A stretch of DNA of 16,246 nucleotides from Acetobacteraceae bacterium (lineage in GTDB: Bacteria > Pseudomonadota > Alphaproteobacteria > Acetobacterales > Acetobacteraceae): NCBI GenBank assembly GCA_003506895.1, contig DNXO01000067.1, forward strand, positions 2,779-19,024. The letters run 5' to 3'. The notes under the pieces are model-generated. The model did no database searches and was not told the DNA's origin. It was given only the letters and a program-made list of their open reading frames with translations. The translations under genes were made by a program, and so were the position numbers. Shown piece by piece: positions 1-7,078 of the stretch; the first letter of the stretch is position 1, and each line of letters starts with the position of its first letter.

Positions 1-2030
1 ACCTGGTGTTCATGCAGTTCGAGGAAGGACCGCCCGGCACGCGCATGCCGCTGCCTCGGCCGTCGATCGACACCGGCATGGGATTGGAGCGGATCGCCGC
101 GATCCTGCAGGGCAAGCACGACAACTACGACATCGACACCTTTCGGGCGCTGATCCTGGCGAGCGCCGAACTGACGGGACAGGACCCGGACGGGCCGTTC
201 AAGACCAGCCACCGGGTGATTGCCGACCATCTTCGCAGCACCTCGTTCCTGATGGCGGATGGCGTGCTGCCGTCGAATGAAGGCCGCGGGTACGTGCTGC
301 GGCGCATTATGCGCCGAGCGATGCGGCACGCGACGATGATGGGGGCGAAGGAGCCGCTGATGCACCGGCTGGTGCCGGCGCTGATCCGTCAGATGGGCGC
401 GGCGTATCCGGAACTCGGGCGCGCGGAGACGCTGATCGCGGACACGCTGCTGTTGGAGGAAACCCGGTTCAAGCACCTGCTGGAGCGTGGGCTGCACCTG
501 CTGGCAGAGGAAACCGGGCGCCTGGGCGACAAACAGGCCCTGCCCGGCCCCGTCGCGTTCAAGCTGTACGACACGTATGGCTTCCCGCTGGACCTGACTC
601 AGGACGCGCTGCGCGAACAGGGCCGCAGCGTCGATCTGGCCGGGTTTGAGGCCGCGATGCAGGAACAGCGCACTCGCGCCCGCGCCGCCTGGGCGGGGTC
701 GGGCGATGCCGCCACCGAACAGGTCTGGTTCGAAACCAAGGAGCGGGTCGGGGCGACTGAGTTCCTGGGCTACTCGACCGAAAGCGCCGAGGGCGAAATC
801 CTGGCGTTGGTGCTGAATGGCGTCGGCGCGTCCGCGGCCGCAGCGGGGACTGACGTGGCGGTGGTGCTGAACCAAACGCCGTTCTATGCCGAAAGCGGCG
901 GTCAGGTGGGCGATACCGGCACGATCTCCGGCCCCGATGGGCTGGTGATTACGGTGACCGATACGCAGAAGAAGCTGGGCGACCTGTTCGTGCATCTCGG
1001 CCGCGTGGAGGCTGGGGTTGCCAAGGTCGGTACGGCGGTTGTCGCGACGGTGGATCATGCGCGACGGAGCGCGATCCGGGCTCACCATTCGGCGACGCAT
1101 CTGCTGCATGAGGCTTTGCGGCGGAAGCTGGGGACGCATGTGCAGCAGAAGGGGAGTTTGAATGCGCCGGATCGGCTGCGGTTCGATGTGTCGCAGCCTC
1201 GGCCGATCACGGCGGATGAACTGCACTGGGTGGAAACCGAGGTCAACGCCCGCATCCGCGAGAACTCCGAGGTCACGACACGGCTGATGACGCCGGACGC
1301 GGCGGTGGAGCTGGGCGCGATGGCGCTGTTCGGGGAGAAGTACGGCGACGAGGTCCGGGTAGTCGCCATGGGCGAGGCGGACGGCAACAAGCCGGCCTGG
1401 TCGATCGAGTTGTGCGGCGGCACGCATGTACGGCGGACCGGCGATATCGGGTATTTCCGTATTGTCGGGGAAACGGCGGTCGCGGCCGGCGTGCGGCGGA
1501 TCGAGGCTGTCACGGGCGCCTCGGCCGAGGCTTTGGTGCTGGAAACACAGGCTCGGTTGAACGACGTGGCGGGGGCATTGCGGGCCGCCCCGGCGGAAGT
1601 GGCGGACCGGATCGCCGCACTGCTGGAGGACCGGCGGAAGTTGCAGGCGCAGGTGGGCGAGTTGCAGAAGAAGCTGGCGACCGGCGGCGGGGCGGCGGCG
1701 GCCGAGGAAGTGAACGGCGTGATGCTGTCGGCGCGGAATTTGGGTGAGGTGCCGGCGAAGGACCTGAAGGGTCTGGCGGACGCGATCGGCAAGCAGCAGG
1801 GGTCCGGTGTGGTGGCGTTGGTCTCGACGGCCGAAGGCAAGGCTTCGATCGTGGTGGCGGTGTCGGCGGACCTGACGGGGCGGATCAGCGCGGTCGATCT
1901 GGTGCGCGCGGCCTCGGCGGCGGTTGGCGGCAAGGGCGGCGGCGGGCGGCCGGATCTGGCTCAGGCTGGCGGGCCGGATGGCGACAAGGCGGATGAGGCT
2001 TTGGCGGCGGTTAGGGCGGCGCTGGGGTAA
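1..2030 (+). CDS. alaS: Alanine--tRNA ligase, C-terminal three quarters (5' end outside window)
   Basis: Charges tRNA-Ala with alanine in the cytoplasm and hydrolyses mischarged Ser/Gly-tRNA-Ala. The frame is already open at base 3 (L-V-F-M-Q-F, typical of the class II catalytic core), so the true start lies upstream; about 675 residues of a family that is usually near 880 are present. Visible parts in order: the end of the aminoacylation core (MGLERIAAILQG near 78-113), the tRNA-recognition helices, and the editing domain with HSATH at 1086-1100 and CGGTH at 1413-1427, which are the paired zinc-binding HxxxH and CxxxH motifs. A coiled linker follows, then a DHHA1-type C-terminal domain with a Gly-rich stretch (GGKGGGGRPDLAQAGG) near 1927-1974. 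It ends in TAA at 2028-2030. No frameshift or missing motif is visible. Confidence 0.97.
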   Translation, partial: LVFMQFEEGPPGTRMPLPRPSIDTGMGLERIAAILQGKHDNYDIDTFRALILASAELTGQDPDGPFKTSHRVIADHLRSTSFLMADGVLPSNEGRGYVLRRIMRRAMRHATMMGAKEPLMHRLVPALIRQMGAAYPELGRAETLIADTLLLEETRFKHLLERGLHLLAEETGRLGDKQALPGPVAFKLYDTYGFPLDLTQDALREQGRSVDLAGFEAAMQEQRTRARAAWAGSGDAATEQVWFETKERVGATEFLGYSTESAEGEILALVLNGVGASAAAAGTDVAVVLNQTPFYAESGGQVGDTGTISGPDGLVITVTDTQKKLGDLFVHLGRVEAGVAKVGTAVVATVDHARRSAIRAHHSATHLLHEALRRKLGTHVQQKGSLNAPDRLRFDVSQPRPITADELHWVETEVNARIRENSEVTTRLMTPDAAVELGAMALFGEKYGDEVRVVAMGEADGNKPAWSIELCGGTHVRRTGDIGYFRIVGETAVAAGVRRIEAVTGASAEALVLETQARLNDVAGALRAAPAEVADRIAALLEDRRKLQAQVGELQKKLATGGGAAAAEEVNGVMLSARNLGEVPAKDLKGLADAIGKQQGSGVVALVSTAEGKASIVVAVSADLTGRISAVDLVRAASAAVGGKGGGGRPDLAQAGGPDGDKADEALAAVRAALG

Positions 2031-2101
2031 GATGACACGGGTGTGGCGTTTTAGCAGCCGGATGTGGTAGAGAGCATCCATTCTGGCGCCAGTGTGGAAC
2101 C

Positions 2102-2338
2102 ATGCCCGTCAATCTCTCGATCAAGAACGCCCCTGACGATGTGGTGGAACGGCTGCGACAGCGGGCGGAGCAAAACCATCGCTCGTTGCAGGGCGAACTG
2201 CTTGCGATCATTGAGGCAGCCGCCAAGGACACCCCGCGGAAAACGGCGGGCGACATTCTGGCGAAAGTGCGCGGCTTAGGCATCTACACCGCCGGCGATT
2301 CGACGGAGATCGTCCGATCCGCGCGCGATGCCCGGTAA
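2102..2338 (+). CDS. VapB/FitA-type ribbon-helix-helix antitoxin
   Basis: A 78-residue protein. The N-terminus (MPVNLSIKNAPDDVVERLRQ) fits the FitA/VapB class: a short DNA-binding beta strand followed by two helices, with QNHRSLQGELLAIIEAAA as the second helix region. Family members neutralise the partner PIN toxin and repress their own promoter as a toxin-antitoxin complex. The C-terminal part (about residues 40-78) would be the toxin-binding tail. The stop codon overlaps the downstream toxin start by 11 nt, which implies translational coupling. The start was chosen as the ATG at 2102 because the RHH strand begins at once; a GGAA lies just upstream. The 71-nt gap after alaS probably holds the promoter. 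Confidence 0.88.
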   Translation: MPVNLSIKNAPDDVVERLRQRAEQNHRSLQGELLAIIEAAAKDTPRKTAGDILAKVRGLGIYTAGDSTEIVRSARDAR

Positions 2339-2699
2339 AGTCGTCGATGCCTCCGCTCTGGCGGCGATCCTGTTCGGTGAGCCCGAGGCTGAGTCCTTGG
2401 CTAGCCAGTTAGGTGACAGCCATCTTCGGGCGCCTGTCCTGATCGAGTATGAACTGGCGAATGTCTGCCTCATCAAATGCAAGCGGAACCCGGAGCAGCG
2501 CGAGGCCCTGATCCGAGCGTTCGATTTGCGCCGGGAATTCGACCTCGAATACATGAATGTCGATCTCGACGGCACGCTGCTTTTGGCCGCCCAAACCGGG
2601 CTGACGGTCTATGACGCCAGTTACCTCTGGCTCGCCCGAATATTGGGATCGGATCTGGTAACGCTGGACCGGCAGCTACTTCGGGCGGTGACGCAGTAG
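2328..2699 (+). CDS. VapC-type PIN-domain ribonuclease toxin
   Basis: A 123-residue single PIN domain. The acidic residues that hold Mg2+ in this family are all in place: Asp7 in VVDASAL, Glu42 in EYELAN, Asp96 in VYDASYLWLA, and Asp114 in LVTLDRQL. Length and order are those of a complete VapC toxin, so it looks catalytically intact. VapC proteins cut structured RNAs such as tRNA or rRNA; the actual target here cannot be read from sequence. The gene begins inside the antitoxin gene (11-nt overlap), and its TAG stop at 2697-2699 runs into a strong hairpin. The pair stands alone between alaS and a convergent aldolase gene. Confidence 0.92.
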   Translation: MPGKVVDASALAAILFGEPEAESLASQLGDSHLRAPVLIEYELANVCLIKCKRNPEQREALIRAFDLRREFDLEYMNVDLDGTLLLAAQTGLTVYDASYLWLARILGSDLVTLDRQLLRAVTQ

Positions 2700-2722
2700 T
2701 CCTCCCGCCTCGGCGGGAGGAC
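2698..2722. terminator. GC-rich hairpin between convergent genes, probable two-way terminator
   Basis: The arms GTCCTCCCGCC (2699-2709) and GGCGGGAGGAC (2712-2722) are perfect complements; the hairpin would close with a CTCG tetraloop. It starts at the vapC stop codon and lies 9 nt from the stop of the convergent aldolase gene, so it is placed to end both transcripts. No clear T-run follows on either strand, so intrinsic termination may be incomplete. Confidence 0.6.
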
Positions 2723-2730
2723 GCCGGAGC

Positions 2731-3513
2731 TCAATCCTTGTAGTCAGGCTCTTTCTTATCCAGAATCCGCTTCAGCGCATCGAAATGCCAATCGGCGTTA
2801 GTGCGGCCGCCATACAGGTAGCGGTTGTCGCGGAATTCCTTGATCGTATGGTCAACGACATCCTGCGGCAGATACTTCAGCGGCTTGTTGGTCCACATCG
2901 CGTAGAGCTGCACCTGGGCCACGCGCTCCACGTAATACAGGCGGTCATACGCCGCGGCCACCGTCGCGCCGACGGTCGCTACACCGTGGTTGGCCATCAT
3001 CAGCACGGTCTTGTCGCCGATGACGCCAGCCAGACGCTCGCCCTCGGCCGGGTCGAACGCGGGGCCGGTATAGATGTCGTCATAGGCGGTGTGCAGCATC
3101 GTCCCGAGTTCGGTCTGGCCGATCGGCAGGATACGCGGGTCCTCCAGCCGGCTCAGCGCGCTGGCGAACGGCATGTGGGTGTGGAACACGGCCGCGGCGG
3201 CTGGGATCAGCCGGTGCATCGGGGCGTGGATGCAGTAGGCGGAGCGTTCGACTTCGCCCTGACCGGTGAGGCGGGCGCCGTCGTAGCCGATTTCCATGAA
3301 GCAGCTTGCGGTCACCTCGGACCAATGGGTGCCGAACGGTATCTGGTAGTAGCGATCGTTGGCGCCCGGCACGCGCAGGGTGAAGTGATTGAAAATGCCC
3401 TCGTTGAAGCCGTGCATCACCGCCAGACGGTGTGCGGCGGCCAGGTCGATACGGGCCTGCCAGCGGACATCGGCCAGCGCGGCATCTTCGGTTTCTATGG
3501 ATTCCAAGGGCAT
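2731..3513 (-). CDS. Class II aldolase/adducin-family protein
   Basis: A 260-residue protein of the class II (zinc) aldolase/adducin fold, the family of fuculose-phosphate and ribulose-phosphate aldolases and epimerases. The expected zinc-ligand histidines are His111 and His113 (VFHTHMPF) and His176 (MANHGVA). Asn42-His43 (FNHFTLRVPG) matches the substrate/phosphate loop, and Glu87/Glu89 (GQGEVERS) lies where the catalytic acid is expected. The substrate cannot be assigned: many members of this adducin-like branch are annotated only generically, and no sugar-catabolism genes are adjacent. The ATG at 3513 has GGAG about 10 nt upstream on the coding strand. It is a single gene between the vapBC pair (convergent) and the higBA-type pair (same strand). 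Confidence 0.85.
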   Translation of the reverse strand: MPLESIETEDAALADVRWQARIDLAAAHRLAVMHGFNEGIFNHFTLRVPGANDRYYQIPFGTHWSEVTASCFMEIGYDGARLTGQGEVERSAYCIHAPMHRLIPAAAAVFHTHMPFASALSRLEDPRILPIGQTELGTMLHTAYDDIYTGPAFDPAEGERLAGVIGDKTVLMMANHGVATVGATVAAAYDRLYYVERVAQVQLYAMWTNKPLKYLPQDVVDHTIKEFRDNRYLYGGRTNADWHFDALKRILDKKEPDYKD

Positions 3514-3575
3514 GAGACGTCTCCAGCTATCAGTGATGCTGGATCATCAGGCCGGAACAGCCGGTGGTCAATTCT

Positions 3576-3869
3576 TCAGGCCCGTGCCTGCCCGTTCGGA
3601 ACCAGATGAATGTCGATACGCCGCCCGAGTGCCGCCGCGTAACGTGCCACCATATCGAAGGTCGGCATGTGCCGGGCATTCTCCAAACGCGCGACGACGG
3701 ACTGGGACGTTCCCATTCGGCTCGCGATTTCTGCCTGGGTGAGACCTGCTTGCTGCCGAGCATCCACCATTTCACCGACCACGGTGAAAATAGGTCCCAG
3801 GCGATCATATTCGGCTCGGACATCGGGGTCCTGAAGCAGGTCACGGCGGAGTTTCGCCAGACTGGTCAT
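3576..3869 (-). CDS. HigA-type XRE-family HTH antitoxin
   Basis: A 97-residue protein with a helix-turn-helix near residues 42-63 (LTQAEIASRMGTSQSVVARL), followed by a helix that ends in a short beta segment (RIDIHLV). This layout is common for HigA-like antitoxins encoded after a Gp49-like toxin. The ATG at 3869-3867 was chosen because AAAGGAG lies 7-14 nt upstream and the N-terminal helix (MTSLAKLRRDLLQDPDVRAEYDRL) is typical; the reading frame stays open further upstream, but that part is shadow sequence of the toxin. The start overlaps the toxin's TGA by one base (TGATG), so the two are translationally coupled. It would repress the pair from the palindrome at 4242-4263. Confidence 0.88.
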   Translation of the reverse strand: MTSLAKLRRDLLQDPDVRAEYDRLGPIFTVVGEMVDARQQAGLTQAEIASRMGTSQSVVARLENARHMPTFDMVARYAAALGRRIDIHLVPNGQARA

Positions 3870-4153
3870 CAATCGATCTCCTTTGCTCGTCGCTCCGCGA
3901 TTTCCAGCGCGGATCGGGGTGTTTTCTGAGTCTTCTTGATGAACGCATGCACCACAACAACTCGACGGCCAGCCCGCGTAACGTAAATCGCCCGTGCTAT
4001 GCCATCGCGCCCGCTCAGTCGCATCTCCCACAGTTTATCTTGCAGATGCTTGATTTGGGGCTGTCCGATCCGATCAAGGCCGACAGCCTCGATACGCTCC
4101 GCAAGCCGCAGGAAGGCGGCGCGGATGTCGGTTGGCAGTGCCGCGATCCGCAT
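3869..4153 (-). CDS. HigB-type (phage Gp49-like) mRNA interferase toxin, N-terminus frameshifted
   Basis: The 94 in-frame residues contain the conserved core of the Gp49-like/HigB family: IKHLQDKLWEMRLSGRDGIARAIY, then GRRVVVVHAFIKKTQKTP and a C-terminal helix. Members cleave mRNA at the ribosome. Family proteins usually start about 25-30 residues earlier with a W-T-V-E-T-[IL]-N block followed by A-V-D-A-E. That block is present here on the same strand, but in another frame, starting at an ATG at 4232 (see the separate entry). The two frames meet near 4146-4153 and would rejoin if two bases were restored. The present ATG at 4153 gives a protein without the first strand/helix. Whether the truncated protein is toxic is unknown; reinitiation at 4153 after translation from 4232 is possible. 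Confidence 0.7.
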   Translation of the reverse strand: MRIAALPTDIRAAFLRLAERIEAVGLDRIGQPQIKHLQDKLWEMRLSGRDGIARAIYVTRAGRRVVVVHAFIKKTQKTPRSALEIAERRAKEID

Positions 4154-4232
4154 CGACAGCCTCGTTTATGGTTTCAACAGTCCACCCGCCCTTGCGCTCA
4201 GGGTTGTATGGCGTGGACTGGGCGGCGTTCAT
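4150..4232 (-). pseudogene. Out-of-frame N-terminal segment of the HigB-type toxin
   Basis: From the ATG at 4232 the coding strand reads MNAAQSTPYNPERKGGWTVE, then TINEAVDAD, before the frame leaves the toxin sequence (RGTANRHPRR). The WTVETINEAVDA part is the usual N-terminus of Gp49-like toxins. The following codons match the family only after a shift into the frame of the ATG at 4153. The simplest reading is a 2-base deletion (or a change of equivalent effect) within GCGGATCGC near 4146-4153. No slippery sequence suggesting programmed frameshifting is visible. Confidence 0.65.
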
Positions 4233-4241
4233 TGCTCTGGC

Positions 4242-4263
4242 TTTATAGCATATGTGCTATAAA
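4242..4263. promoter_or_regulatory. Perfect 9+9 palindrome, probable operator of the higBA-type pair
   Basis: TTTATAGCA (4242-4250) and TGCTATAAA (4255-4263) are perfect inverted complements separated by TATG. It lies 10 bases upstream of the original toxin start at 4232. Autorepression at a TATAGCA-type palindrome overlapping the promoter is the normal arrangement for HigA/XRE antitoxins. The AT-rich arms could also supply the -10 element on the - strand. Confidence 0.75.
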
Positions 4264-4318
4264 TCGCCAAACAGTCTTTCCGTGCCGCGCTCTGACTGCC
4301 GACCATGGCCAGGACCAT

Positions 4319-4557
4319 CTAACCCAGCATCGATCCCGTCTCGACGAACCGCTGATGCCAGGACAGCGCCTCGTTCAACAGCGACGGCGGATGGCCCCGT
4401 AGGATCCCGCCTGCGCACGGCGGAAATAATCCGCCAGTCCGGCCGGTAATCCGGATGCGCGCAGATCGGCCAGCCCCTGCTCGCTGACGATCACCTGCAC
4501 ATCCTGGTTGATGTGATCGACATGGCTCGCCTGAGGCACGAAGGCGGATATCCTGAA
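4319..4557 (-). pseudogene. Remnant of an acetyl-CoA hydrolase / succinyl-CoA:acetate CoA-transferase gene
   Basis: On the - strand 4548-4460 reads SAFVPQASHVDHINQDVQVI, then VSEQGLADLR. This is the conserved C-terminal core of the acetyl-CoA hydrolase/transferase family (AarC/Ach1-like). The usual segment from the LSP block to the HPDYRP block is missing; the text jumps to PAGLADYFRRAQAGSYG. After that the frame breaks (stop TGA at 4377-4375). A second frame continues with HPPSLLNEALSWHQRFVETG and ends in TAG at 4321-4319, as the family does. At least two lesions are therefore present, plus loss of all of the N-terminal three quarters. The 5' break lies within a few bases of the mlaE stop codon. 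Confidence 0.8.
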
Positions 4558-4558
4558 C

Positions 4559-5377
4559 CTAACGGGCGAAGAACATCTCGGTCAGCACGTAGTCGAACGC
4601 CAGGATCAGGATCGAGGCACTCACTACCGCCATGGTCGTCGCCGACCCGACGCCCTGCGCCCCGCCCTTGCTGTTGTAGCCCTGGTAGCAGCCCATCAGG
4701 GCGATGATGAACCCGAACACCGCGGCCTTGGCCAAACCGGACACGACATCGTCGGTCTGCACGAAGTTGACCGTGTTGGTCAGGTAGCTTTCGACGTTGA
4801 AACCGAGCTTCATGGTGGAGACGATGAAGCCGCCCAGCACGCCAAGGACGTCGGCGATCAGCACCAGGATCGGCAGGGCGATCGTGCCCGCCAGCAGGCG
4901 CGGCGCAACGAGGTATTTCATCGGGTTGGTGGACAGGGTGGACAACGCGTCGATCTGGTCGGTGACCCGCATCGTCCCCAGTTCGGCCGCCATCGCGGCA
5001 CCAACACGCCCCGCCACCATCAGTCCGGCCAGGACCGGCCCGAGTTCGCGGGTCACGGATAGCACGACAAGGTTGGCCACCGCGCCCTGAGCGGAAAACC
5101 GGGCAAAGCCGGTGTACGATTGCAGGGCCAGCACCATGCCGGTGAACACCGCCGTCAAGGCCACGACCGGCAGGCTGAAATAGCCGATCTCCAGCAGCGC
5201 GCGGACGAAAAGCCGGCCGTAGAACGGCGGACGGAAGACGTGAGACAAGCCCTCAAGCGCAAAAAGCGCCAAACCGCCCGCGCCGCGACAGAGGCCGATA
5301 ATCGCTCGGCCGATCGCCGACAGGAAGTCCAGGATTGTGTTCACGCGATACAATACACCCGTTGCCAGCGGCGCCAC
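4559..5377 (-). CDS. mlaE: MlaE/YrbE-family ABC transporter permease
   Basis: A 272-residue inner-membrane permease of the Mla/YrbE (DUF140) family, which moves phospholipids or other lipids between inner and outer membrane together with an MlaF ATPase and an MlaD-type MCE protein. It has about five or six hydrophobic segments. The family signatures are ALQSYTGF, VTRELGPVLAGLMVAGRVGA, and the C-terminal block GCYQGYNSKGGAQGVGSATT. The GTG at 5377 is the first possible start; a second GTG at 5344 (VNTILDFLSAIG) would give 261 residues, and neither has a clear Shine-Dalgarno. No mlaF or mlaD gene follows: the space downstream is taken by the CoA-transferase remnant, so partners must be elsewhere or were lost in the same rearrangement. 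It lies 57 nt after dnaB on the same strand. Confidence 0.88.
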   Translation of the reverse strand: MAPLATGVLYRVNTILDFLSAIGRAIIGLCRGAGGLALFALEGLSHVFRPPFYGRLFVRALLEIGYFSLPVVALTAVFTGMVLALQSYTGFARFSAQGAVANLVVLSVTRELGPVLAGLMVAGRVGAAMAAELGTMRVTDQIDALSTLSTNPMKYLVAPRLLAGTIALPILVLIADVLGVLGGFIVSTMKLGFNVESYLTNTVNFVQTDDVVSGLAKAAVFGFIIALMGCYQGYNSKGGAQGVGSATTMAVVSASILILAFDYVLTEMFFAR

Positions 5378-5434
5378 TACCAGTGGGACGGGGGTGTCGT
5401 CAAAACACGCCCGTTCGCGGTGATGGGATGACTG

Positions 5435-6934
5435 TCAGTCGTGGTACTGAGAATGGATCAGGTCCACGTCGCCGAAGCGGGTGAACTCACCCTCGAACAG
5501 CAATGGAATAGTGCCGGTTGGGCCGTGGCGCTGCTTGGCGATGATCAGATCGGCGAGGTTGTGCGCCTTCTCCATCTTCTGCTTCCACTCTTCCATCGCG
5601 GCCTGGAACTTCTCGCCGCTGCCGTCGAAGCCGATTTCCTTGGGTTCCTTCTGTTGCAGATAGTACTCATCGCGATAGACGAACAGCACCGAGTCGGCGT
5701 CCTGCTCGATCGATCCAGACTCGCGCAAATCGGACAATTGCGGGCGCTTGTCGTCGCGGTTTTCGACCTGACGCGACAACTGCGACAGCGCCATGACCGG
5801 GACGGCGAGTTCCTTGGCCAGCGCCTTCAGGCCCTGGGTGATCATGCTGATTTCCAGCACGCGGCTTTCCGGCTTGGTGCCGGCCGCCGGGCGCATAAGC
5901 TGTAGGTAATCGACCACCACCAGCGCCAACCCCTTGGTCCGCTTCAACCGGCGGCAGCGTGTCCGCAAGGCCGACATGGTGATGGCGGGGGTGTCGTCGA
6001 TCTGGATCGGAAGCGACGAAATCTCCCGCGAGACCTCGATAAACCGGTCAAAATCCTTCTGGCCGATGTCGCCGCGGCGGATGCGGTCGCCGGAAATGCG
6101 GGCTTCCTCGCTCAGCAGACGGGTGGCGAGCTGTTCGGAGCTCATTTCCAGGGAGAAGATCGCGACCGCTGCCTTGGGCACGCCGTTCGGGTCGGATTGG
6201 CGGGCTTCGGCGAGCAAGGCCTTGGCGGCCCCGAACGCGATCTTCGTCGCGAGCGCGGTTTTGCCCATGCCGGGACGGCCGGCGAGGATCATCAAGTCCG
6301 ACGGATGCAGGCCGCCCATCTTGGTGTCCAGGTCACGCAGGCCGGTGGTCAGGCCGGAGACGCTGCCGGATCGGCGGAACGCGCGTTCGGCGCCCAGGAT
6401 CGCGTCCGTCAGCGCCCGTTCGAAGGTGACAAAGCCGCCGCCGGTGCCGTTGTCGGCGGCAAGGTCGAACAGCGATTGTTCGGCGGACTCGATCTGCAGG
6501 GCGCCGTCGAGTTCGGGGTTGGCGCCGAACGCGTTGTTGACGACGGTTTCGCCGATATCGATCAACTGGCGGCGCATCCAGGTGTCCAGGATTGCCTTGC
6601 CATAGTCGCCGGCGTTGATGATGCCGACCATGGCGGTCAACAACTGGGTCAGGTAGGCGGTGCCGCCGACTTCCTCCAGGATGCCGGCGTGCTCGAATTC
6701 GGCCTTCAAGGTGACGGCGTCGGCGAGTTGGCCGGCTTCGATCCGGCGGGCGATGGCTTGGTAGATGCGACCGTGGATCGGATCGGCGAAATGTTCCGCC
6801 GCCAGAAACTCGGAAACGCGCTCGTAGGCTTTGTTGTTGGCCAGGAGGGCGCCGAGAAGGGCTTGCTCCGCCTGGACGTTGGAGGGCGGGAGACGCTGGG
6901 ATAGGCCGAAGAGGGGGGAGTCGATGGTATTCAC
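5435..6934 (-). CDS. dnaB: Replicative DNA helicase DnaB
   Basis: A 499-residue hexameric 5'-3' helicase of the replication fork. The N-terminal domain (about residues 17-120, beginning PPSNVQAEQALLGALL) binds primase. The RecA-like motor begins near residue 195 (GLTTGLRDLDTKMGGLHPSD). Walker A is GRPGMGKT at residues 219-226, Walker B is in LALVVVDYLQLM, followed by the conserved ALSQLSRQVENR and DLRESGSIEQDAD blocks. It looks intact. The start is a GTG at 6934, supported by the family N-terminus; the Shine-Dalgarno is weak. Its upstream region is interrupted 94 bp from the start by the transposon at 7037-10021, so the present promoter may differ from the ancestral one. Confidence 0.97.
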   Translation of the reverse strand: MNTIDSPLFGLSQRLPPSNVQAEQALLGALLANNKAYERVSEFLAAEHFADPIHGRIYQAIARRIEAGQLADAVTLKAEFEHAGILEEVGGTAYLTQLLTAMVGIINAGDYGKAILDTWMRRQLIDIGETVVNNAFGANPELDGALQIESAEQSLFDLAADNGTGGGFVTFERALTDAILGAERAFRRSGSVSGLTTGLRDLDTKMGGLHPSDLMILAGRPGMGKTALATKIAFGAAKALLAEARQSDPNGVPKAAVAIFSLEMSSEQLATRLLSEEARISGDRIRRGDIGQKDFDRFIEVSREISSLPIQIDDTPAITMSALRTRCRRLKRTKGLALVVVDYLQLMRPAAGTKPESRVLEISMITQGLKALAKELAVPVMALSQLSRQVENRDDKRPQLSDLRESGSIEQDADSVLFVYRDEYYLQQKEPKEIGFDGSGEKFQAAMEEWKQKMEKAHNLADLIIAKQRHGPTGTIPLLFEGEFTRFGDVDLIHSQYHD

Positions 6935-6990
6935 GCTTGCAGTCTAGCCCAGGCCGGGCGGCAGCGCATGATGTTACGGGCCGGTTACCC

Positions 6991-6999
6991 TGTGGATAG
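6991..6999 (+). promoter_or_regulatory. DnaA-box-like 9-mer upstream of dnaB
   Basis: TGTGGATAG matches the DnaA box TGTGGATAA at 8 of 9 positions and lies 57 bp from the dnaB start. One isolated 9-mer can occur by chance, so this is only a pointer to possible DnaA control of dnaB. Confidence 0.25.
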
Positions 7000-7028
7000 C
7001 GGGGAGGAAGTCGGATCGGGGCGCCCGC

Positions 7029-7036
7029 TGCTAAGG
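7029..7036. repeat. Left target-site duplication of the transposon (TGCTAAGG)
   Basis: TGCTAAGG directly abuts the left terminal inverted repeat. The identical octamer abuts the right end at 10022-10029. IS1-family elements make 8-9 bp duplications. Confidence 0.88.
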
Positions 7037-7060
7037 GGTAGCGTCTCAGTTTGAATATCC
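7037..7060 (+). repeat. Left terminal inverted repeat
   Basis: Begins GGTAGCGTCTCAG and continues TTTGAATATCC. Apart from one C/T change, a 5-base gap and a 1-base gap it matches the inverted right end at 9994-10021. Confidence 0.82.
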
Positions 7061-7078
7061 CAAGAATGGGACGGGCGC

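Noticed and set aside
1082..1933. 283-codon - strand open frame
   Set aside because: It is a Ser/Ala/Thr/Arg-rich antisense shadow of alaS with no protein-like motifs.
2785..3609. 274-codon + strand open frame
   Set aside because: It is antisense to the class II aldolase gene, rich in His/Val/Gly/Arg as expected of a shadow frame.
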